The notes under the pieces were generated by a model. It made no database searches. It was not told the origin of the DNA and saw only the letters and a program-made list of their open reading frames with translations. Positions 51,539 to 62,118 of a stretch of DNA of 64,000 nucleotides are shown piece by piece. The DNA is from Crotalaria pallida. Taxonomy: Eukaryota; Streptophyta; Magnoliopsida; Fabales; Fabaceae. The position numbers were made by a program, and so were the translations under genes. The stretch spans positions 163,937,501 through 164,001,500 of the forward strand of contig CM075651.1 of NCBI GenBank assembly GCA_037953625.1. Reading direction: 5' to 3'. Every line of letters begins with the position of its first letter. Within the stretch, counting starts at the first letter, position 1.

Positions 51539-52798
51539 TATATTGCAACAACAAGACCATGCTTTATAAAATTAAAACATACTAATAATTAAGCAAATCT
51601 AGTTCCATGTTGAAAAGTGATAATACAATTGTACTGTTTGTTGTATGTGGTTTATACAGGTCATGAAATGAAGCTCTAATATTTGGTAGCCGGCCACCAG
51701 AAGAGGGGGGCAAAAGAAAAGCAGTAGGCAAATAAATCTGTGTATCACTATTACAGTATTATACTATTATGTGAGGATAACAAGCCAATAAGAAAGAAAA
51801 TGCGCAAAGCAAAATGACGTTTATAATTACTTTGGATACTAAAGGACCTAACTTTCAGGAACTAAATATTTTTATGGTTTAAGATCATTTTGTGAGGGAT
51901 TTGTATCTCATTTTATTGCAGCAAATTATATGTGTGTGGATGATTCACTGCTTAATTATATATATTTAAAGGATTTAATGTATGTATAAAGTTTTTTATA
52001 CTATTATTCATTATTCATTTATATTACTTTTATTTAAAAATTAATGACTATAAACATATAAACATTGGATGATATATTAACGATGTAAAAAACCTTTATA
52101 TTAATAGTATATCACCTATTTTCTCATATTTAAATGGTCTTAGCGATTAGAAAGTTATGCAATTTAGTTTCAATAGATGCGCAGTCTTTGAATAAAACAC
52201 AATTTTCATTAATATAAAAATGATGTAATTGAAGCAATTGAGCATCCACAATTTTTCATTTCTCTCAAAGAAGAAAGAAAACATTAGGATCACTATTAGG
52301 ATTAGGCCAAAATAAGCGGTTTCAAACTCATTATCGAATATCTGACTTATTAGTCTGACATGGATCTATTTTATTTTATTTTTACAATTACATAGATCTA
52401 TTTTTTAGGATGAGGATTAGCTGTTTTTGAATCATGTCTTAGAATCTGCCCCCCTCACACAGATGTTAATAAAATGGAAAATAACTTCTCAACTTCTGTG
52501 AAACCTTTGCAATATTTAAAAAAGTTTGATTGGTTACGTTGAAAATAAATATATTTTTAGGTTTATATCTATAAATAAATAGGTTAGTATGTCGACCTCA
52601 ATCCGTAAATAAGTCAATAGACAATATTTTTGTATATGAATATATCAATAAGTCTGTATTCGAAGATAAGTCAAAAGGCACTGGCCCCCCCTAAATGAAC
52701 TAATAGTCAATAGACTTTCACATTCAAATTAGGAGAAAATTTTAATAAAACATAAATCAATTATCATAGAAAACTGCAATAAATACCAAAAAAAAAAA
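51539..52798. other. AT-rich spacer with family D MITE
   Basis: A family D hairpin MITE occupies about 51979-52112 ('tataaagttttttatac' to 'aaaaacctttatat'). Otherwise no gene or structured element was seen. Confidence 0.5.
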
Positions 52799-52971
52799 GG
52801 GTTTTCTTAACCTCAACCCTTAGGACTGAGGATAAGCATCCAAAGTGGTTGATATGTCTTGAAAAAATAAAAACATAAGTCATTTGATTTATTATATGCA
52901 TCATTTTCAAGAAATTCCAACCACTTTGGGATGCTTATCCTCAGCCCTAAGGGCTGAGATTAAGAAAACCC
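52799..52971. repeat. Short hairpin MITE, family F copy 2
   Basis: A 173-bp near-palindrome. Ends GGGTTTTCTTAA and TTAAGAAAACCC; next-inner arms 'gactgaggataagcatcc' and its complement also pair. Longer than the copy in the SDR intron, which has lost part of each arm. Confidence 0.85.
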
Positions 52972-53873
52972 AAAAAAAAAATTGGGGAAGGGAACTTTTT
53001 GCATAATGATTTAACATAATGGATGGTTAAATAATTTCTTATCGTTTTATTTCATCCAACACCATCCTTACGTTTTTTTTCGCAAATTCCTAACTGTTTC
53101 TTTAAACCCGTCAACGGAAGTTTATTTCTAGCTATCCGACAACGACTCATGGAGGATGAACGCAGAATTGTTGTTATTGGAATGGGAACATGAATATGCT
53201 CGCTCGTTGTTTCAAAAGCCATGTTCTTTTCTTGGTCACACCCATGACGTTTTTCCAACCTTTTTCCTGGGCTACTTTTGTATTCTTTCATGGTAAGCTT
53301 CTATATAGATTCCTAATTCCTTCATGCTAAATCTATTAACAAGTATTTTTAGCATATTTTTGAAAAGTTAAATATAATAAAACTTATCAATAATATAATC
53401 TTGGAAAAAATTATCAAAAATACAATTTTTAATATTTCCAAATGATTCAATAATATGCACTCATTATTATTTATCTAATTTCAATAACTTCAACAAGTAT
53501 CATATAAAACCAAACAAAGAACTTATATTTAATTAAAATCAAACAAAGAAAAAGAATCAATTGATTATATTTTTTCAGAAAGTTACTTTTAAAAAGTAGG
53601 TGATATGAGATTTTGTGCAAGGTGGGATATATAAGTGGGTGTGCCTAACGTAGGAAAGTAGATAGGACCATTATATTCTGTTCTTTTTATTACATCTCTT
53701 GTCAAAATTTACGTGCATTAAAAAATTACCCCAATATTAAAATCGTGAATGATTGATATGATGTTATTTTTACAAAATTATCCCAATATTTATTATTTTC
53801 CCTTTGAGAGAAAGAGTGAACATCATTTATTGTTTATTGAATAAATGAAAGTATTTTATAAAAAAAAAATATT
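52972..53873. other. Spacer with an unassigned open stretch
   Basis: A 79-codon minus frame (53052-53291) and an overlapping plus frame are open with balanced composition, but neither shows a known motif, splice context or relatives in this window. No other structure. Confidence 0.4.
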
Positions 53874-54145
53874 ACAACGAGTTGTTGGTGAAGTGGTGTC
53901 GGGGACCCTATTTGGTAGGGCGAACCACGGCTCGATCCCCTCAACAATGTTGGAAGAGGAACAGTGAGTTCGATTTTGTGGTTGCTTAACCGCAAAATGG
54001 CCGGAAAGCTGTGAGGGGACAACTTTTCTAAAAGCACGTTTGGCCCCCTCCCAAACCAAAGCCATTCGAATAAAACCTTAACCCCGGGATCCTCTCAAAC
54101 TGGATTAGTTGGCCCAGTGAACCAAATATCAGGGTGAAAAAAAAA
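53874..54145 (+). mobile_element. SINE family S1, long form
   Basis: Same head and tail as 47019-47186 (complemented): 'cgagttgttggtgaagtgg', 'ggtagggcgaaccacgg', and near the end 'actggattagttggccca' before the A-tail. It carries about 108 extra bases (about 53957-54067) between 'ggaagagg' and 'aataaaacc'. Two frames crossing it are not genes. Confidence 0.8.
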
Positions 54146-56517
54146 TTTTTAAAGCATTTTTTATTTAAAGGTAATAACTAAAGTATTTAACTTATCTGAA
54201 AGAGTCTTACAAAAAAGTAAAAGAAAAAACTTTGATATAGTGTCTTACTGTCTTATGGAAAACAAATTAAAAAATTTTGCTAACAAGAGTATTTGCTAAT
54301 GTTGTTGGAATTGAAAAAAATAATTATAAATATATATATATATATATATTTAAACTTTTGAAAGTACAAAAAGTTAATTTTTTAATAACTTTAAATTATA
54401 ATTGGTGTTTAAGCAAATGTATTAACTAAAAGCACTTATATTTAATTTCTAAAACAAATGCCCTAAAAGCATCTATCCATTAACCATCGCTTAAAAAAAA
54501 TTATTAAAAAAAAAAAAACAGATCGATGAAAAAGGATACTTTGGTCTACCATACAAATGCCATCCTCGTTTGGATATGGGCATAATCAAAGGTTGATAAA
54601 GATATAGCTTCTACTCTATGTAAGGGGCAAATGAAGCTATGGTGGTGTGACTAGATAGGATATAGTTATTAGAGCGCTGGCAATAGAAAATAAAGAAAAA
54701 CTATATTAAGGGTATACTTCTAAGGTTAATTCGTTTGGTAGACGTACATGATAAGATAGTTTGTTTTATTTTATTATTATTTACAATTTGATGAGTGAGT
54801 AATAGAGAATAATGCTATTTTGTCGGCTTATCTTATTTTGTTTATTTAGAGTATTTTTTACCTTATTGGTGAAGCTGAATTAAAAATGAGCTAGTGGGGT
54901 ATGATAATGTAGCTTTCCTTTCATAACATTAATATCACTGTTGTCATCATTATTTCACCAACATTATCGTCACCACCCCATCAATGAAATCATTATATGA
55001 TGTACATCAAACACCAAAAGAAATAAAAATTATCATACTCATATTATATCATGTCCTTAACATATTCTGACCTCCAAACAAAAGCAGTAGTTTATACACG
55101 CGCTAGCAAGCAACATGTATAATGTACTATTCCTTTCAATAAATATATCAATAATTTACTCATTTTATTTCATTAAAGGTTCTAATATTTGAAATACCTT
55201 TTAAAAAAACAATTTGAAAAATAAGATATTTGTTAATTAAATTTATGTGTATATATATATATATATATATATGGAGAAGAAAGAGAAGAAGTATAAAAAA
55301 ATGAATATCCGATCCTTTCCTAAGTAGTACTTTCAAGGAAAAGTAGTTGAAGTTCAATAACAAATATAATAATGTTATGCATACATATACTCTTGGTGTC
55401 AAGTTTATAGTAATATTATTAATATAATTATTATTAAAAAAAATAGAAGTCTTTTTAAATACCGATCCATTTCTAGTTTCGAGTAATCTGAATATATTTC
55501 AACCTTTTCATGAAATTACAAAAAAAAATAAAAATTTAAAAAAGAGTTACGTGCGTGATGAAACAACAATTTGATTTCACAAAGCTTAAATTATGATCTA
55601 TTCTATGTTTTATCTTAAACTTAGGTATTTTAAACCGAAATCAATCCTGCATGTTAGAGAAAAATGTGATCATTTTATTTTCTTTGCATAGTTCACTATT
55701 CATGAAATTTAGATATTAAACATGCAAATCAATTAACAGAGAAAAAAAAGAATATAATATAAGATGATGATCGATGTTGAAGAAAAAGGAGAAAACCGTA
55801 CCTCTCATGAAATGAGATCAGCAGAGGAGAATAGTAGTGTATTTTTTGTTTTCCAGCTATATGGCATGCAGGCTGCAAATTTCTTCGCAAAGAAGATACT
55901 AGCTACTAGTGTATATGTATGTATATGAATGGTGAAAAGCCTACCGCTTCCTCTTTTTTGTGTCTATTTGCTGGCCTTCTTAATCGGTTGTTATATATAT
56001 AACACATAATATAATACATACCACATACAGTGGAGCTTCTTTCTTTATCTACATACATTTTATCTGACTCAACGTTGCCTCTTCACGTGGCTAGCTTTGG
56101 TGTATGTCTGCTTTCTATCGGACATAATGTGTAAAAAAAATACTGTGATTGGTTGTTATTTATACTTTACACTCAATCGAACCAAAACAAATGGGTTAAG
56201 GTGAATTAGTTGATTAACTTCTTATTTAAAAAATATATATATTAAATCAGTTTTATATTTTTATTTATTTTACTTATATTATTTTATTTATGAAAAATTA
56301 AATTTACTTAATTAAAACATTTATTTAATAGCAATATGTTTGAAAGAAAGAATTATATATCTCCTAATAAAATATATAAATTAGTTTGGTCTACGTATAG
56401 AAATATATATTTTTTTTTCTAAAATGTAACCTAAATATAGAAATCGAGAGAATATTTTTTTTAAAGAAAAATACTAGTTTATAGTTTTACTTTAGACCAA
56501 TTTAGCAAAAGGAAATA
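54146..56517. other. AT-rich spacer with family E copy
   Basis: Family E repeat copy 2 at about 54730-55060 (compare 36440-36662). (AT)n runs near 54331-54349 and 55249-55271. No gene recognised. Confidence 0.5.
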
Positions 56518-57129
56518 CTCCCTCCGTTTTAAAATATAAGAAAAAAAAATCATTATCTTGTTTTAAAATATAAGCAAATTCAATTACCTTAATCAAACAA
56601 AATTTTTTCATTTCAAAATTACTCTCATTTAATATGTACACAATTCTCAATAATTGAATTGTATTGAAACCATGTAGTAGTACCCATTAAATATCATAGC
56701 AGATGGTGTACTGGATTTCCAATGTGCTGGACTTCTCTCTCTTTATTTTTTCTTTTACTCCCAACAACAGATAGATATGGAGTACAGTACTTGAGAAATT
56801 TCCCATCTTACTATCACTCTCCCTCTCTTTAACGAGTCTTGGAATTACTCACTGAGTCTATGGCTTCTTCTCATCCCCAATTCCATTCTTTCTCTCTCTT
56901 TTTTTTCTTTTTTTTTTATTTTTTCGCAACCCATCTCCCAATTCATAGTGTCATCTTTTCCCAATTCATTTTGGATACCATTTCTATCTCATTGTCACCA
57001 ACAGTCTTCAGTTCCCAATTTTTTTGGTCAAATCTTCATCTCCATCGTTGTATATATAGATCTCCATGGTCCCAATTGTTTTTCATCCCAATCTTCATTC
57101 CTTCTTAATTCCTCTTTACCCAATTAAAA

Positions 57130-57408
57130 ATGGCTGCACCACAAAAATATCCCAATGGAGCTTCACTCGATTATGAGGATCTATCACTTCTTGTAGTTGA
57201 AGACTCGTTGGATAAGGATGAACCTCCGGTTGTTGAAGACTCACTGGACAAGGACGATGGAGAGGTCAATCATAAAGATGAAGTGAACTCTTATCCAAGT
57301 GGTGATACAGAAGAAGCAGAATCTGCAGACAAGAAGAAAGCTTATTTTGACTTGAACAAACTTCCGCATGAAGATGATGTTGTGCCTACTTGGCTGTTTT
57401 ACTACTAG
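57130..57408 (+). CDS. Small acidic protein with DLN (EAR-like) motif
   Basis: A 92-codon frame not assigned to a known family. The ATG follows a pyrimidine-rich region (56840-57110) that looks like a 5' leader. The protein is strongly acidic, contains an internal near-duplication (VVEDSLDKD twice, residues about 23-31 and 35-43), a Lys-rich patch (DKKK) and, near the C-terminus, FDLNKLP, which fits the DLNxxP form of the EAR repression motif that recruits TOPLESS-type corepressors. Role as a small transcriptional repressor or adaptor is inference; no DNA-binding domain is visible. The frame is clean and codon use unbiased toward AT-only words, supporting real coding origin, but it could be a fragment of a larger gene. 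A long foldback repeat begins about 110 bp after the stop. Confidence 0.5.
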   Translation: MAAPQKYPNGASLDYEDLSLLVVEDSLDKDEPPVVEDSLDKDDGEVNHKDEVNSYPSGDTEEAESADKKKAYFDLNKLPHEDDVVPTWLFYY

Positions 57409-57528
57409 TACATGTGCCCCCTTCAGAGTTAAGCATGGTGTTAGTTTTTAATTGTTGTACCTTTTCAATGCTAACATGTGTGCTGTAAATACTTTAATTA
57501 TTGAAAAAAAATTAAGGGAGTTACTATC

Positions 57529-57925
57529 ATGCAATCCAAAATTAGATGGTTGCTATGCAACCTTTGCTTAAACCTAGTTAAAATTAAGTTTTTGCAATTT
57601 AGTCCAACATAAAAAGTAAATTAAAAATTTAGTCCTTTGTACCTATAGACAAATTATAACTTTTAATTTAAAAAAAAATTAAAAGTAGTTAAAATTAGTC
57701 ACTTGTGTAAAAAGGTTTAATGCAAGTGACTAAATTTAAAATTAAAAGTTATAATTTGTCTATAGGTACAAAAGACTAAATTTTTAATTTACTTTTTATG
57801 TTGGACTAAATTGCAAAAAACTAATTTTAACTACTTCAAATAATGACATGGCATAGGTGGCAACTTCTTATTGGTTTAAGAAAAGGTTGCATAGCAACCA
57901 TCCAATTTTGGATTGCATGATAAAA
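57529..57925. repeat. 397-bp near-perfect hairpin repeat
   Basis: Left arm 'tatcatgcaatccaaaatta', 'ggttgctatgcaacc', then 'gtccaacataaaaagtaaat' is mirrored as complement in the right arm down to 'ggttgcatagcaacc' and 'ggattgcatgata'. Arms of about 170-190 bp with a small loop near 57715. Transcription would give long double-stranded RNA. MITE-like, but no clear target duplication. Confidence 0.85.
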
Positions 57926-58113
57926 ATACCCAAAAATTAATTAATTATGATTTTTTTTTAAAGTATAAAATTGAATTAATGATATTTTTTAGGGGTATTT
58001 TAGGTAACATATCTTACTTTTTTATAAAATTGAGAACATTAACTACACATAACTACCATTTATTGTTTTTTTTTTAAGGAAAACTACCATTTCTTGTTAG
58101 AGATTAATGGGTA

Positions 58114-58260
58114 TGCACTGACGGTGTAAAGTTTTTTACACCATCAGTCCATCATCCACCATTCATTTGTATTACTTTAATCTTGGAGTCAATAACCATA
58201 AACCGACGAATGGTGGATGATGCACTGATGGTGTAAAAAACCTTTATACCGTCGATGCAT
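58114..58260. repeat. Short hairpin MITE, family D copy 3
   Basis: Ends TGCACTGACGGTGTAAAG and, right end, 'cctttataccgtcgatgca' type complement, with 'atggtggatgatgcac' inside pairing with 'atcatccaccat'. Best-preserved copy of the family. Confidence 0.75.
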
Positions 58261-58470
58261 TCTCCCTTTTCTCTTCTTGTTAAGCGCAAATATTATTATA
58301 TTTGCTTATTTGCTTACAATATAAAACGGAAGGAGTACTCTATAACAATGTTTTAAAAAAAAATTTAAAAAAAAAAACCATAACCTGAATTGATGTTGTA
58401 ATTACCATTTACATCCAATTTCCGAATAGCTAGTATCATCAAAGCCACTTTTAAACTTATCTCGGATTCT

Positions 58471-58520
58471 GTGGAGCTCCCTCCAGTGCCAAGATGCATT
58501 AGACTTCAAGGAGCTCTCCT
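58471..58520 (-). ncRNA. miR319/159-like mini-hairpin (candidate)
   Basis: On the minus strand the 5' arm GAGCTCCTTGAAGTCTAA resembles the miR159/319 5' strand, and the 3' arm TTGGCACTGGAGGGAGCTCC resembles miR319 with one extra base and one substitution. The arms pair with several mismatches, leaving a loop of only a few bases, whereas real MIR159/319 foldbacks are about 180 nt. Likely a decayed or collapsed precursor, or coincidence; it lies 15 bp outside the Helitron end. Confidence 0.25.
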
Positions 58521-58729
58521 CTCCTATATATATAACTAGCTCTTACCCCGTGCAATGCACGGGTTATTGATATTAAATTTTTTTATATTAAATATTTTAA
58601 ATTAAAAATTATTATTATTTTCATTATAAAGTAAAGATTATTATTAAACAATAACAAAAATGATTATAAAAAAAGGATTATACAATATACTTTATTATGA
58701 TAAATCAAAAATTATTATTATTATTTTGA

Positions 58730-59640
58730 CTTTTTTTGTTTGATGATATTATGAGAATAATTAATGATAAATCATAATATCCCTTATTTCATTGGGCATG
58801 AATTCATTGGAAGATAATGACGGATCGTTTTTTTAATATTATATTGATTTATGTATAAATCAATATTAAATTAATGTATTCCTTATTTAGTTTATCGATA
58901 ATTATCATGTTTTATTAATTAGAGTGAAATCAAAATTAAACTTTTTTTATTTTTATCCTGTGCAATGCACAGATTATTAATATTTAAATATTTTAAAGTA
59001 AAGATTCTTATTATACAACAATAAAAATTGAGCTTGTTGAAAAATTTTGTACTTCCTTATATAACATTTTTAACATTTTCCTTATTTATTCAATGGATAA
59101 AATTAACATTTTTTTTTCATGATTATTAACTTTATTATGATGAATCAAAAGTAAATCAGAATTAGATCTTCCTTATTTATTTAATAGATAAATTAATATT
59201 TTTATATGATTATCAAATTTATTATGATAATTAAAAACAAATCAGAATTAAATATTTTGATCTTTTTTGTTTAATGGTATTATGAGAAAATTTAAGGATA
59301 AATTGGAATATCCACTATTTCATAGAACATGAAGACGACATTGAAATTGTTATTTTTGACTATCTTGGTTAACACATTGCATTTTCTTATGAATATAATG
59401 TTGGCTCTTTTTTTATATATTTAATATTATATTTGTCTATGTATAGATGAGTATTAAATTAATGTATTCCTTATTTAGTTGATCGATGAGTTAACGCGTT
59501 TTATCATGATATTATGATTAATTATTGGAGTGAAATGAAAATTAAACTTTTTATATTTTTTTTGTTTGATGATATTATGAGTAGATTTAAAGATAAATCA
59601 AAATATTTTCTATTGCATAAGACATGATAATTTAACATAT
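58730..59640. repeat. Three diverged internal modules in Helitron
   Basis: 'ttgtttgatgatattatgag' followed by 'gataaat' and 'catga' recurs near 58735, 59267 and 59567. 'ttaatgtattccttatttag' followed by 'gagtgaaat' and 'aaattaaactttt' recurs near 58874 and 59459. Suggests build-up from several element copies. Confidence 0.65.
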
Positions 59641-59804
59641 TTTAAATATAATTATCACATCTAATATGAAAAATTATATTAAATTAAACCAATTATACAT
59701 TCTGATTTTTTTATTGGATAATATTATAAGATATTTCTTATATTTATTTGATGGATAAATTAATATTTTTTTTACCATTATTATTTTTTTAATATAATTA
59801 TCAC

Positions 59805-59810
<6 letters not shown>

Positions 59811-59837
<27 letters not shown>
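59811..59837. repeat. (TTA)n microsatellite
   Basis: About nine ATT/TTA units inside the Helitron body. Confidence 0.85.
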
Positions 59838-59840
<3 letters not shown>

Positions 59841-59965
59841 TATTTAAATATTTTGATTTTTTCATCATTTATCTTATCTCATGACAAAAATGAAAAAAAA
59901 AATCATAAATAAATCGAAAAACATTGTTTCTTCAAACAGGCAAAAGACTCACCAAAATTATTTTT

Positions 59966-60171
59966 CACCGGAATACGATCAGGGTATTTATTCCTAATCC
60001 TAGGAGCCTTAGCCCTTCTCTTCTTTGAAAAGAGAAAATGATCAATTATTTGCATATTCTTTCAACAAAGAATAATCAAATTAAGTGTATAACAACTTAC
60101 CAAAATTTCAAAAAAAAAAAAAGCAACTTACCAAGGTCATGCTCTTGTTTGAAGTAACTCATTGCTGTCAT
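59966..60171 (-). pseudogene. Captured ATG8 (autophagy) gene fragment
   Basis: On the minus strand, 60171-60132 reads MTAMSYFKQEHDLG, close to the N-terminus of plant ATG8 (the ubiquitin-like autophagosome protein), followed by a gtaagt donor. After about 107 bp of T-rich, intron-like sequence, 60025-59966 reads RRAKAPRIRNKYPDRIPV, the conserved second segment of ATG8. The order exon-intron-exon shows capture of genomic DNA, not of an mRNA. The rest of ATG8, including the C-terminal Gly region, is missing, and the splice phase near the acceptor no longer fits, so it cannot encode a working protein. It lies within the Helitron and on its sense strand. Confidence 0.75.
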
Positions 60172-60178
60172 TCTTCCT

Positions 60179-60380
60179 GAAATTTGCATTAAGCAAAAGT
60201 CAATTAAAAGTATAACAAAATATGCATCATCTAATAAGTAATTCATCAAACACTCAAAGATCAAAATTAAGAGCTCTAAGTAGAGGAATAAACAAAAGGC
60301 AATTAAAAGTATAACAAAATATGCATCATCTAATTCATCAAACACTCAAAAATCAAAATTAAGAGCTTTAAGTAGATGAA
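60179..60380. repeat. Tandem duplication of about 110 bp
   Basis: 'caattaaaagtataacaaaa' then 'tatgcatcatctaat', 'ttcatcaaacactcaaa' and 'aaattaagagct' occurs twice, starting near 60199 and 60299. Directly upstream of the ATG8 fragment as read on the minus strand. Confidence 0.85.
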
Positions 60381-60750
60381 TGAGGGAAAAAATAAAAATA
60401 AAAGAGAGAATTTGGAGAAGAGAATTCTTAGAATTAGATAGAACTTTAAAAATTGAATGAGAGAGTCTATTATATATATATATATAGTGATTTTTTAATT
60501 TTTTAAATATTTTTGTTGAAGATAATGATTTGTTCAACAAATTGAGGATAATGATTTCACATACAGATAATGACTATATAAATTTAAATAATTAATTTAA
60601 TTTCAAATTGTAATTTTGGTTAGAGATAATGTTATTTCGTTGTACAGTTTGGTTTGAACTCCTACCTTTTTATATAATTATTTTTAGTTGTTGCTAATAA
60701 TAATCTTTAATTTAAAATATTTAATATAAAAAAAATTAAAATATCAACAA

Positions 60751-60778
60751 CCCGTGCATTGCACGAGGTAAGAGCTAG
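60751..60778 (+). other. Second Helitron 3' end, opposite orientation
   Basis: CCCGTGCATTGCACGAGG, then taagag and CTAG followed by T: the same 3'-terminal structure as at 58536-58566 but on the plus strand. 58536-60778 is thus bounded by two inverted Helitron 3' ends. Confidence 0.75.
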
Positions 60779-61277
60779 TTAGGATATAAAATAAGAAATA
60801 ATAGGAGAACAAAATTATTAAAATTAGAGAGATCTAAAGGTGAAAAAAAATGTAAAATTGAATGTGAGATCCTATTATAAATTTTTTAATATTTTTGTTG
60901 AGGATAATGATTACCTTTTTTTTAACAAATCGGAGATAATGATTTCACGTATAAATAATGATTAAATAAATTTGTGATTTTTTAATATTTTTCTAAATAC
61001 TTTTGTTGAAGATAATGATTACTTTTTTTTCCAACAAATAATCGAGGATAATAATTTTACATACATATAATGATTAAATAAATTTAAATAATTTATTTAA
61101 TTTTAAATTGTAATTTTATTAGAGATAATGATCATCTACCTACAAACTCTCTGGTGCGAGGAAAGTTTCACGGGACAAACGTGGTGCCTCAAAAATTTCT
61201 CCGGCAAACGTGGTGCGTCGAAAAGAGATCCTTTTATATATAGATAGTAGATTATACCTTTGAGATAGCATTCATTT

Positions 61278-61615
61278 AGTCCATTATTTGATCTAGAGAG
61301 CAGAGACTTCTTTAATTTCCTTATTCTTAGCCATTGACCGTAGTTGCTTGACTTGCTTCACAATAGCGGCTTCATATTCCAAATTTTCACATCTTTGACA
61401 CCAAGATCATCAACTTTCTTTTCCTTAAAAATATCATCCCAAATAACATAGACTTTTGTTAATTCAGATTTTTTTTTTTACTAAATCAACTTTCCATCTT
61501 GGATTTTTCTAGTTGAGAGGGCTCAGATCTATTTGTGACAAGTTTTCCACTTGAAATTGATGGAATGGAGAGTGAAGGAGTTGGAATATAATGATCGATG
61601 CTGAAGGAGAAGGGG
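61278..61615 (-). pseudogene. Broken coding fragment, family unknown
   Basis: On the minus strand, 61606-61484 reads a Ser/Pro-rich stretch (SIDHYIPTPSLSIPS...). After a stop and frame changes, 61441-61365 gives VIWDDIFKEKKVDDLG, and in another frame EYEAAIVKQVKQLRSMAKNK, ending EVSAL and a stop at 61293-61300. Composition and heptad-like K/E pattern look like the C-terminal coiled coil of a real gene cut by indels. I do not recognise the family. Confidence 0.35.
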
Positions 61616-61919
61616 ACACAATGATCAAAAAATGAGAAAAGATTTCAATTTATGAAACTTAGATACTTTAACAATGAAAAATATCATTGTTGTATCCTGA
61701 TATCTATACACGTATGATTCTTCATTTTTTATACGTGTTCTAACAATATCCTATTATTTTTATTTATTTATTTTTTTTAAAAAAAAAAAACCATTTTCTG
61801 ATACTTCTTAGATGCATCTTCAGATACTTGGTACTACTTTGTTTTGAATTTTTTTAATAATCATTACTTTTTTAAAAGTAGTTTTTCAATTTATCCTTTT
61901 AATAAAATAACAATCTCTT

Positions 61920-62103
61920 ACCAACATGGGTTGGGACGAGTGGTAAGCGGCTCGGTCTCGCTTAACCAAGGTCTCGAGTTCGAGTCCTTGTGAATGCAGA
62001 AAATTCATGTGGGAGACTCACCTGCCATAGTCAGGCACGCGACCTGTGTCGGATCCGGATGTACCTAAGTAGTACTTAGGGAAGCGGGTGACAACAAAAA
62101 AAT
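61920..62103 (+). mobile_element. SINE family S3
   Basis: Perfect 15-bp duplication AAATAACAATCTCTT (61905-61919 and 62104-62118). Head has A-box-like GAGTGGTAAGCGGC and B box GAGTTCGAGTCC; ends 'ggtgacaacaaaaaaa'. A complete, young copy. Confidence 0.9.
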
Positions 62104-62118
62104 AAATAACAATCTCTT

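Larger units (their letters stand above)
56518..58335. repeat. Two matching MITE ends enclosing 1.8 kb
   Basis: TA then CTCCCTCCGTTTTAAAATAT at 56518, and the complementary end ATATAAAACGGAAGGAG then TA at 58335. 'aagcaaat' and 'atttgctta' also pair just inside. These are the two ends expected of one Stowaway-type element, but they lie 1.8 kb apart and enclose the small acidic gene, a foldback repeat and a family D MITE. Either one MITE was split by insertions or two copies flank the segment. Confidence 0.5.
58536..61251 (-). mobile_element. Helitron (non-autonomous, composite)
   Basis: On the minus strand the 5' end is A/TCTACTATCTATATATAAAA (start 61251). The 3' end is hairpin CCCGTGCATTGCACGGGG, a 6-nt spacer and CTAG, then T (58536-58539). 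5'-TC, 3' hairpin plus CTAG, and A/T insertion site with no target duplication are the Helitron signature. The ~2.7-kb body is AT-rich, has no Rep/helicase, holds an ATG8 gene fragment, repeated internal modules and a second, oppositely oriented 3' end at 60751-60778. A decayed third hairpin ('gtgcaatgcac') lies near 58960. Confidence 0.85.

Noticed and set aside
53052..53291. 79-codon minus-strand frame
   Set aside because: Composition is acceptable, but with no motif, neighbour or splice support I cannot call it a gene.
56839..57108. 89-codon frame upstream of the small acidic gene
   Set aside because: A pyrimidine-rich leader read as Phe/Ser; more probably 5' UTR.
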